Below are positions 56,786 to 64,000 of a stretch of DNA of 64,000 bases, piece by piece (position 1 is the stretch's first letter; each line of letters begins with the position of its first letter). This DNA comes from Rattus norvegicus. Lineage: Eukaryota > Chordata > Mammalia > Rodentia > Muridae. The translations under genes were made by a program, and so were the position numbers. Under the pieces are notes generated by a model. That model saw only the letters and a list, made by a program, of their open reading frames with translations, did no database searches and was not told where the DNA came from. The stretch spans positions 69,557,039-69,621,038 of the forward strand of contig NC_086026.1 of NCBI RefSeq assembly GCF_036323735.1, in the 5' to 3' direction.

Positions 56786-57859
56786 TTAGTTTCTTGCTTC
56801 TTCTAGGGTATAGCTTGCCTCCTTATGTTGGGCTTTACCCTTTATTATCCTTTGTAGTGCTGGATTTGTAGAAAGATATTGTGTAAATTTGGTTTTGTCA
56901 TGGAATATCTTGGTTTCTCCATCAATGTTAATTGAGAGTTTTGCTGGATACAGTAACCTGGGCTGGCATTTGTGTTCTCTTAGGGTCTGTATAACATCAG
57001 TCCAGGATCTTCTGGCCTTCATAGTTTCTGTCGAGAAGTCTGGTGTGATTCTGATAGGTCTCCCTTTATATGTTACTTGACCTTTTTCCCTTACTGCTTT
57101 TAATATTCTTTCTTTATTTTGTGCGTTTGGTGTTTTGACAATTATGTGACGGGAGGTGTTTCTTTTCTGGTCCAATCTATTTGGAGTTCTGTAGGCTTCT
57201 TGTATGTCTATGGGTATCTCTTTTTTTAGGTTAGGGAAGTTTTCTTCTATGATTTTGTTGAAGATATTTACTGGTCCTTTGAGCTGGGAGTCTTCACTCT
57301 CTTCTATACCTATTATCCTTAGGTTTGATCTTCTCATTGAGTCCTGGATTTCCTGTATGTTTTGGACCAGTAGCTTTTTCCGCTTTACATTATCTTTGAC
57401 AGTTGAGTCAATGATTTCTATGGAATCTTCTGCTCCTGAGATTCTCTCTTCCATCTCTTGTATTCTGTTGGTGAAGCTTGTATCTACAGCTCCTTGTCTC
57501 TTCTTTTGGTTTTCTATATCCAGGGTTGTTTCCATGTGTTCTTTCTTGATTGCTTCTATTTCCATTTTTAATTCCTTCAACTGTTTGTTTGTGTTTTCCT
57601 GGAATTCTTTCAGGGATTTTTGCGATTCCTCTCTGTAGGCTTTTACTTGTTTATTAATGTTTTCCTGTGCTTCCCTAAGTGTGTTCATGTCTTTCTTGAA
57701 GTCCTCCAGCATCATGATCAAATATGATTTTGAAACTAGATCTTGCTTTTCTGGTGTGTTTGGATATTCCGTGTTTGCTTTGGTGGGAGAATTGGGCTCC
57801 GATGATGCCATGTAGTCTTGGTTTCTGTTGCTTGGGTTCCTGCGCTTGCCTCTCGCCAT
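56786..57859 (-). CDS. L1 ORF1 protein (RNA-binding trimeric chaperone), intact frame
   Basis: An open frame of 357 codons starting MARGKRRNPS and ending EEARN, the usual length for rodent ORF1p. Residues about 45-175 are rich in Glu, Lys, Gln and Leu with heptad-like spacing, matching the coiled-coil that trimerises the protein. An RRM-like region follows (NLRIIGIEE near 179-187). The C-terminal domain contains RHIIVKTP near 237-244 and a basic KARRSW near 281-286. By family knowledge ORF1p coats L1 RNA in the cytoplasm and acts as a nucleic-acid chaperone. The stop codon is 5 nt before the ORF2 start. No internal stop or frameshift is seen. Confidence 0.93.
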   Translation of the reverse strand: MARGKRRNPSNRNQDYMASSEPNSPTKANTEYPNTPEKQDLVSKSYLIMMLEDFKKDMNTLREAQENINKQVKAYREESQKSLKEFQENTNKQLKELKMEIEAIKKEHMETTLDIENQKKRQGAVDTSFTNRIQEMEERISGAEDSIEIIDSTVKDNVKRKKLLVQNIQEIQDSMRRSNLRIIGIEESEDSQLKGPVNIFNKIIEENFPNLKKEIPIDIQEAYRTPNRLDQKRNTSRHIIVKTPNAQNKERILKAVREKGQVTYKGRPIRITPDFSTETMKARRSWTDVIQTLREHKCQPRLLYPAKLSINIDGETKIFHDKTKFTQYLSTNPALQRIIKGKAQHKEASYTLEEARN

Positions 57860-58409
57860 CAGATTATCTCTAGTGTTACTTTGTTCTGCTATTTCTGACA
57901 GTGGCTAGACTGTCCTATAAGCCTGTGTGTCAGGAGTGCTGTAGACCTGTTTTCCTCTCTTTCAGTCAGTTATGGGGAGAGAGTGTTCTGCTTTCTGGCG
58001 TGTAGTTTTTCCTCTCTACAGGTCTTCAGCTGTTCCTGTGGGCCTGTGTCTTGAGTTCACCAGGCAGCTTTCTTGCAGCAGAAAATTTGGTCTTACCTGT
58101 GGTCCCGAGGCTCAAGTTCGCTCATGGGGTGCTGCCCAGGGGCTCTCTGCAGCGGCAGCAATCAGGAAGACCTGTGCCGCCCCTTCCCGGAGCTTCAGTG
58201 CACCAGGGTTCCAGATGGTCTTTGGCTTTTTCCTCTGGCGTCCGAGATGTGTGTGCAGGGAGCAGTCTCTTCTGGTTTCTCAGGCTTGTCTGCCTCTCTG
58301 AAGGTTTAGCTCTCCCTCCCACGGGATTTGGGTGCAGAGAACTGTTTATCCGGTCTGTTTCTTTCAGGTTCCTGCGGTGTCTCAGGCGCAGGGGTCCTGC
58401 CGCTCCTGG
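57860..58409 (-). promoter_or_regulatory. L1 5' UTR / internal promoter region
   Basis: About 550 nt separate the 5' target-site duplication from the ORF1 start. The outer 350 nt are GC-rich with scattered CpGs. By family knowledge this is where the L1 RNA polymerase II promoter lies. I see no tandem monomer array, so this is the single-unit type of 5' UTR. The element is not 5'-truncated. Confidence 0.75.
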
Positions 58410-58423
58410 GAGTGTGGTGTTTT
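58410..58423. repeat. L1 target-site duplication, 5' copy
   Basis: An identical 14-mer flanks the 5' end of the L1. It continues directly into gaatgagaatgacc, the start of the rodent LTR-like repeat into which the L1 inserted. Confidence 0.85.
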
Positions 58424-58770
58424 GAATGAGAATGACCTCTATCAGCTCAGATAGGTGTGTGCTTGGTCACCAGTTTGGTGGAACTGTTTGGGAAGGATTG
58501 GGAGGTGTGGCCTTATTGGAGGAGATAAGTCCATGGAGGTAGCTTGGAGGTTTCAAAAGCTTGCGCCATTTTTAGTTAGTGTTTTCTACCTCACACTTGT
58601 GGGTTAGATGTAAGCTCTCGGCTGCTGCTCCACTGCCGTGCCTGACTGCCCACCTGCTGCCATGCTCCCCGACATGATGGTCATGGACTCTCACCCTCTG
58701 GAATCAACAGCCCCAATTAAATGTTTTCTTTTATAAGTTGCCTTGGCCATGGTGATAGAAAAATAACCAA
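58424..58770 (+). repeat. Rodent LTR-like repeat, family C (host of the L1 insertion)
   Basis: Landmarks are gaatgagaatgacc at the start, ggtcaccag, ggaggtgtggcc, caccctctggaat, and an end with aattaaatgttttctttta and gccttggccatggtg. A diverged copy of the same family lies at 50008-50372. The ends and polyadenylation-like region suggest a rodent MaLR-type solo LTR, but I cannot fix the library name. Its start was shared with the target duplication of the L1. Confidence 0.6.
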
Positions 58771-59215
58771 AGCAGCAAGAATGTGGGGGAAACCAGAGCC
58801 CTACACACTGTTGGTGGTAATGTAAAATAGTACTACTCTGGAAAATGATAAAAGTGGCTTCTCAAAAATAGTTAGAAAAGAACACATCAACTCTACTTCT
58901 GGTTATCTTCCCCCAAAGGCTGAAAGCAGAGTCTTGAAGAAAGATGGACATACCTGCGTTCATACAAACAGCGGAAGGATCCAAAAAGTAAATGGATAAC
59001 CAAAATGAATATCAAATGTGCAGTAGGGTATTATCCAGTTTTTAAAAGGGGAATTCGAATACATGCTGCACTATGGATGAAACCTGAGGCTATTATCTTG
59101 AGTGAAACAATGTCAAACCTGTAATTATATATGAGACACTTGGAGTAGTCAGATTCATAGAGGTGGAGGGTAAAAGGGAAGGTGAGAGAACAGGGAGGGG
59201 TGTGTGCACAGGCAT
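58771..59215 (+). mobile_element. Ancient L1 3' region, right piece of a split copy
   Basis: It begins with gtgggggaaaccagagccct, then cactgttggtggtaatgtaa, the usual landmark near the end of L1 ORF2. It continues with degenerate matches to the L1M-type 3' end (atggatgaaacc, gagtgaaac, ttggagtagtcagattcatag). It is the same orientation and register as the piece at 52070-52148. Confidence 0.7.
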
Positions 59216-59218
59216 GCA

Positions 59219-59223
<5 letters not shown>

Positions 59224-59279
<56 letters not shown>

Positions 59280-59289
59280 GTGTGTGTGT
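59224..59289. repeat. (TG)n microsatellite
   Basis: About 54 nt of TG, one interruption (tatgg), then a short TG run, at the tail side of a composite SINE. Confidence 0.95.
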
Positions 59290-59294
59290 AACCT

Positions 59295-59532
59295 GCTTCA
59301 TCCCTTTCTACCTTACTTTCTTTAGGCCAGGTCTCTTATTAAGCCTGAAGCTAGGCTGGTAGCCAGCCAGCTCCAGTGACCCCCTCCTCCCACCTACCCC
59401 AATCTTCCTTCCCTCCAGTGCTAGTATCACAGACATGAGCCTGGCATTCTTTAAGTGGCTGCTGGATCTGAACGCAGGTCCCCATCTCGCACAGCAAGTA
59501 CTCTACCTTATGGAGCCATCTTTACAGTCCCA
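59295..59532 (-). mobile_element. Long composite rodent SINE
   Basis: The plus strand has ggccaggtctcttattaagc, ctaggctggtagccagccag, ctagtatcacagacatgagc, ctgaacgcaggtccccatct and tggagccatctttacagtcc, a composite in reverse. A (TG)n array borders its tail. Confidence 0.65.
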
Positions 59533-59718
59533 AGAAATTGCTGTTTAAGATGAGAAGTTTCAGGTCTGACAGATAAAGAGTTCCGGGGACTGTTGGCACA
59601 GCATGAACATGTGCTACACCACTGAACCACACACTTAAACATAGCAAAGGCACTGAGTTTTTGAGCATATTACATTTAAAAAGTAACCAATGTGCTGGAG
59701 TCCACACAAACCTCTTAG

Positions 59719-59948
59719 ACAGTGGTTCTCAGACTTTCTAATGCCGTGGCCCTCTAACACAGTTCCTCATGTTGTGGTGACCCACAGCCATAAAATTATT
59801 TTGCTGCTACTTTATAACTAATTTTGCTACTGTTATGAAACATAACATAAATATCTGATATGCAGGATATCTGATATGTGACCCCTGTAAAAGGATCATT
59901 TGGCTCTCAAAGGGGTTGTGCCCCCACAGGCTGGAAACTGCCCCTCTA
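59719..59948 (+). mobile_element. URR1-type hAT (Charlie) non-autonomous transposon
   Basis: It starts cagtggttctcagactttct and contains cctcatgttgtggtgaccca, gctactgttatgaaacataa and gatatgcaggatatctgat. It ends ggctggaaactgc, a degraded terminal repeat. Confidence 0.78.
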
Positions 59949-60839
59949 AAGCATTCCTGTCCTTCTCCATATCCCAAAGTATCTAATGAGCAAATAACAC
60001 CACCAACTAGATCTAAGAATCGAAGGTGATTTCCTTGCAGACTGTTCTGCCCTACAGGGGTCTCCTCTCTCCATCTGAAGCTGAGCAAATACAACAAGGA
60101 TCTGAAAAACCAAAAACCTTCCAGCCAGTCTTTGGAATCCAAGGTGACGTTACTGACCCAAAATCAATGAGGCAAGTGTGAAGCTGGCCGTGTGCGCCAT
60201 TCCTGAGGTGCACATCATGACTCCACCTGAGCGTACTTTCTGTTACACTGTGCTGGCACATGGTGGGTCTCTGTAGCTTTGCTGGCCAAACCAATGAGTC
60301 TTGGGAAGGTAAGGGGAGAGAATCCAGCAGCTCGCCTGAAGGAATCTAAGAAGCCCTTAGAGTATTCAAAACTCAAATTGATTCCCTCTTGCTGGACAAA
60401 TCCAAGGGGTGGTTTGTGTATAGCAAGGTGGAGTGCATGGAAAGTTTTGGGTTCCACAGAGGATGTGGGCCATCCAGAATGCTGTTTTGATTTACCTTCT
60501 ATGCATGCATGGAAACTGAAAAAGTCCTTAGCGGTTGATGGCCAAGAAACAAATGTGTGTGCCTCTCCCTGGAGAGATTAAATAGTGGAGGGAGAAAACT
60601 AGATCAAAGGAAAGTCCAGATATTCCTGGCTGGACTGCAGCTAGAGGGTTCCTGGCCTGAGGAGAGGTGACCTCTGCTTGAACCAAGAGGAATGTGGAAG
60701 AGAGGTCTTGGCTGGCAGGAGAATGCTTCTAATAAACTGTGCTCATCGGGAATCTGAGCTACATGCTTGAGAGTCCTTGACTCTCACCATCAACCCCTAA
60801 GTCTTTGTTGTATAGACTGAAAATTAACAAAACAGATTT

Positions 60840-61200
60840 GTTTTTAAGTAGTTTATTTGTTCTTGGAAAATTGTGTAATTTATAAGTGCATTTGAGCATA
60901 TCCCTCCACCATTATCTCCCTCCAACTCCGCTCTGTGGTGCCATCCCAATTTTGTTCCCCATCCCCTTTTTTTAGTTTAATTAGTAGTGTCTATCACCCA
61001 TGGGTGCAGGACCATCTACGAAGAGATGGGAAACCTACCCATGGCCACGCCACCAAAGAGCAGTGACTCTCCCTCTCTTAGTATCTATCAAATACCAATA
61101 GCTCCTCAGGCAAGCATAGAGCTTTGTGGATCTATTCCACCATTCACGCTGGAATTCTGACTGGCTTGATCCTTTGCAGGTCTTGTGCAGGTAACAACAT
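60840..61200 (-). mobile_element. Lx-type rodent L1 3' UTR fragment
   Basis: The text agtagtttatttgttcttgg, catatccctccaccatta, ccatgggtgcaggaccatct and atcctttgcaggtcttgtgc is characteristic of rodent L1 (Lx) 3' UTRs. The poly-A-like side at 60840 gives minus orientation. Confidence 0.6.
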
Positions 61201-61351
61201 AAGCTACTGGTTTTGTTACCAACCAAAACCAGATAGTAGTACCCTATTGCTGAAGTCACCAGTCAATTGTAAGCAGGAGACAGATATTGACCTTGAACTA
61301 CCTATGGAACTCTCTCTTGGCTGGCAATCTTCTATTGTAGCAGACAGATTC

Positions 61352-61354
<3 letters not shown>

Positions 61355-61405
<51 letters not shown>
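61355..61405. repeat. (TG)n microsatellite
   Basis: About 51 nt of uninterrupted TG. Confidence 0.95.
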
Positions 61406-61409
<4 letters not shown>

Positions 61410-61461
61410 ATTCATTTAGGCCAGAAAGCATCCTAGATAGCATTCCTCAAGTGCTGGACTA

Positions 61462-61863
61462 GATGGTTTTGTGTGTCAGTTTGGCACAAGTTAGAGTTCT
61501 CAGAGAGGAATGAACCTTACTTGAGAAAAATGCCTCCATGAGATCCAGCTATAAGGCATTTTCCTAATTAGTGATTGATCAGACGGAGGAGGGCTCAGCC
61601 CATGGTGGGTGATGCCATTCCCGGGGCTGGTGTCCTGAGTTCTATAAGAAAGCTGAGCAGGCCTGGGGAGCAATCCAGTAAGCAACATACTCCACGGCCT
61701 CTCCATCAGCTCCTGCCTCCAAGATCCTGTCCTGTTTGAATTCCTGTCCTGACTTCCTTCAATGATGAAGAGTGCTGTGGAAGTAGAATCTAAATAGATC
61801 CTTTCCTCCCCAACCTACGTTTTTCTCATGGTTTTCCATCGCAGCAACAGAAACCCTAACACA
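61462..61863 (+). repeat. Rodent LTR-like repeat, family A, copy 8
   Basis: It begins gatggttttgtgtgtcagtt and ends gaaaccctaacaca, with atgagatccagctataagg, tttcctaattagtgattg and ttcctgtcctgacttcc inside. The copy is nearly full length. Confidence 0.7.
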
Positions 61864-61865
61864 GG

Positions 61866-62011
61866 TCTTGTCCACTTTTTTTTTCAGGCAAGATCCCTCA
61901 CTAGCCTGGAGGTTGATGAGTAGGCTAGCGGGCTGTCCGTGAGCACAAAGGTACATCTATTTGTCTTCAAACCCCTAGACTGGGATTGTAAATTCACAGC
62001 CACCAAACCTA

Positions 62012-62043
<32 letters not shown>

Positions 62044-62205
62044 TCCTCCTCCTCCCCCTCCTCCCCCTCCTCCCCCTCCTCCCCCTCCTCCTCTTTCCTC
62101 TCTCCTCCTCCTTCTATTTTTAAAATGTGGGTTCCAGGAATCAAACTCAGGTCTTCATGCTTACAAGTTATGCTATCTGTCAGCAACTCCTCTAGGCTCC
62201 ACCCA
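61866..62205 (-). mobile_element. Long composite rodent SINE carrying a CTG/CTC expansion
   Basis: The plus strand has aggcaagatccctcactagc, gatgagtaggctagcgggct, aaacccctagactgggattg, aatcaaactcaggtcttcat and a tRNA-type end near tcagcaactcctctag. A trinucleotide array at 62012-62112 sits where the element's middle should be. Confidence 0.65.
62012..62112. repeat. (GCT)10 followed by CTC/CCCCT-type array
   Basis: Thirty nucleotides of uninterrupted GCT (62012-62041) continue into (CCT)n and then a cccctcct-type imperfect repeat to about 62112. It sits inside a minus-strand composite SINE. Confidence 0.9.
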
Positions 62206-62269
62206 ACAGCAACCTAGCAACAGATTGCTTCAGGAGCCAGGGATATACAAAGACCACTAGTTTCCATAT

Positions 62270-62271
<2 letters not shown>

Positions 62272-62351
<80 letters not shown>

Positions 62352-62376
62352 CTCTCTCCATCTCTCTCTCTCTCTG
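62272..62376. repeat. (CT)n microsatellite
   Basis: About 100 nt of CT with rare interruptions, in a longer pyrimidine-rich region that extends to about 62440. Confidence 0.95.
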
Positions 62377-64000
62377 TCTTCCCCCCTGCTCCCCCACCCC
62401 CGTGTCCTCTTCCTCTCTCTGTCCTTCTCTGCTTCCCTCCATCCTCCGATTCTACTCCCTTTCCCATGTCCCCTTCTCTTCTCCCAGTAAGCTTCCTTTT
62501 ATACCAGGCCCCCCACCTGGTTGATTGGTCAGGTAGACACCTAGGCATGGGCCATCCAGATCCGCCCCACCCCACACACCACCACTTTACACCATCTACC
62601 CAGTCTCTACTTCTTTTTACAAATTTTATCAATGTATTGAGCTCAGCATGAAAGTGGTATCTTTGTATAACTGATACAGTGCCTTGGGGAAAGTGAGGCA
62701 GACACTAGGTGGCCTAATGCATACTCAGTGACCTACTCACCCTCCTCCTGGAGTTTATCTTTACCCTAAAATCTAAAAAAGTTTACCTCCATCATCTGAA
62801 AAAGGAAGCAAAATAAAATCCGAGATCTTTTGTGTCAATTCATTAGGGAAAAGACCAGGGAAGTAAAAGGAAGTTACAAAAACATGATCCCTTTTAAGCT
62901 CCCAGCCACTCTGTCACCCCGTGGAAGCCCTCTGTTGGGCCATTTGATTTGTAGCAAGAGAAAAAACATCAAACCAGGGAGCCTACAGCAGATCTGGGAA
63001 TGTTTCTCTAACCCTGTGGTCACCCAGACAACAAAGTCCCAAGATCCCCATTCTTCTGCAGTTGGGCGGGACTTGTTGTTGTTGTTGTTTTAAATGTTAA
63101 TGAGGTGGGCCTAGCTGCTCTCTCCCAGCCTGGCTATTCAGCTCTTCCAACCTGTGGCAAAAGCACTCTGCCCACGTCTTCAAAGGCCCCCAAACAGAAT
63201 ACAGGCAGGCTCTGGAAACAACTTGACCCTAGGCCTGCAGACCGAAGAGTAGAAAACTAAGGAAAAGAAAGACGACAAAACCTTAAAGCTTGCAATCTTG
63301 ACTCCTAAAGCATCCAGTACTATGATGCAAATACATGCAGATGGAAAGGCGGCCAGAAGGCCTTGCGGTCTGCAGCTTCCACACACAGGGCTTAAGAAAC
63401 AAATGACAAGGGACCAAATCCACCTCAAACAAGGAAAGAGTGGGCTAAGGCTTTCATTTTTTCAAACACTAGCTCTGAGAAGCCCTGGTCTCCCTGACGT
63501 ACTCCATAGAAAACCTAACTGATTTAAAGCTAGGAAGCTTTACATTTACAATTTACAAAGTCCTCTCTGCCTCTCCTAAGAAGGAGGAAGTCTGGGTCTG
63601 GTGTACCTGTAAATGTTCTCTTTCATGTGGGAACATCTCCATCTGCTGGAAACTTAGATGTCTGCATTAAAGGCAGAAAGTTATGTTTTGTTTTCCTCAT
63701 AAATCTATCAATTAACCATTTCTATTTTCTCTCAAGTACCTGTCACTATCTAACTGAAAGCATTGTCCCTTTCTCTTTTTCTAAGGTCCCTGGTGGCAAT
63801 GTTTATCTCTGTGACGTTTACAGGACTGCCCCAGATGCAGCCCATCTGGGTCAGACAGGTCCTTCCCTTCTGTCTTCCTGACAACAGGACATCCATAGGT
63901 CAGTCCTGAAAACCTGCTACAAAACCCTCCTGAGTCCGGAGATTGTCTGCCTGAAGGTCAGAGGTTTCTGCACTTCAGCGAGCTGGCATTCCTTTGAACC
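62377..64000. other. Intronic sequence without a recognised gene or repeat
   Basis: Pyrimidine-rich up to about 62440, then apparently unique sequence. A short (GTT)n lies at 63075-63090. Nothing else is recognised. Confidence 0.45.

Larger units (their letters stand above)
52163..58409 (-). mobile_element. Full-length rat L1 (LINE-1) retrotransposon, L1Rn-like
   Basis: A 6.2-kb minus-strand LINE-1 with a GC-rich 5' UTR, ORF1, ORF2, a G-rich 3' UTR and a poly-A tail (seen as T-runs at 52161-52191 on the plus strand). It is flanked by a 14-bp direct repeat (gagtgtggtgtttt) at 52149-52162 and 58410-58423, which marks both ends and shows insertion by target-primed reverse transcription. The minus-strand flank, ttcAAAACACC, resembles the TT/AAAA endonuclease site. 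ORF1 is open; ORF2 carries two 1-nt deletions. The element lies in the same orientation as the Thsd4 exon, about 19 kb upstream of it in the gene's direction. Low decay and a clean duplication indicate a young insertion. Confidence 0.95.

Noticed and set aside
58051..58425. 124-codon plus frame in the L1 5' UTR
   Set aside because: It is antisense to the L1 5' UTR; no homology to a protein is recognised.

Overview
The window is mammalian nuclear DNA, and the repeats point to a rodent, most likely rat. It holds near-consensus ID SINEs with long perfect target-site duplications, B1, B2/B3 and B4-like SINEs, URR1-type hAT fossils, Lx-type L1 tails and a long L1 whose proteins look like the rat L1Rn family. 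Long CA, CT, GA and TTTA microsatellites are unusually frequent. There are no bacterial genes, operons, CRISPR arrays or viral genomes.

Only one host coding segment can be supported: a 137-nt internal exon on the minus strand at 32664-32800. It has a consensus donor (CAAG|gtaagt) and an AG acceptor. It encodes 45 whole codons plus a split Val, with five cysteines. The peptide matches, from memory, the cysteine-rich region of THSD4 (ADAMTS-like 6), a secreted fibrillin-microfibril-associated protein. I could not find the neighbouring THSD4 exons by eye, so the rest of the window reads as two very large introns, about 32 kb downstream and 31 kb upstream in the gene's direction.

Layout by region. 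0-12 kb: unique intronic sequence with B-class SINEs, MIR fossils, a long GA tract (8.6 kb) and a duplicated TTTA array (11.3 kb). 13-16 kb: two URR1 hAT fossils. 17-32 kb: many SINEs, two plus-strand ID elements, a broken ancient L1 (21.7-23.5 kb) and a tandem duplication carrying two microsatellites (29.2-29.5 kb). 32.2-32.9 kb: a young minus-strand ID element, the Thsd4 exon, and a purine microsatellite ending 11 nt from the splice acceptor. 33-51 kb: SINEs, MER5-like and URR1 fossils, several copies of a roughly 400-bp rodent LTR-like repeat, and a 61-bp tandem duplication (48.8 kb). 52-59 kb: a three-layer nest in which an ancient plus-strand L1 was entered by a rodent LTR-like element, which was then entered by a full-length minus-strand L1. 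59-64 kb: further SINEs, a URR1 fossil, an Lx tail and a CTG/CTC array.

The L1 has an intact 357-codon ORF1 and an ORF2 whose endonuclease and reverse-transcriptase motifs are all visible, but two single-base deletions break the ORF2 C-terminal third. It lies in the same orientation as the Thsd4 exon. All subfamily names come from pattern recognition without a repeat library, so treat family assignments as provisional and boundaries as about +/-10-20 bp unless a target-site duplication fixes them.
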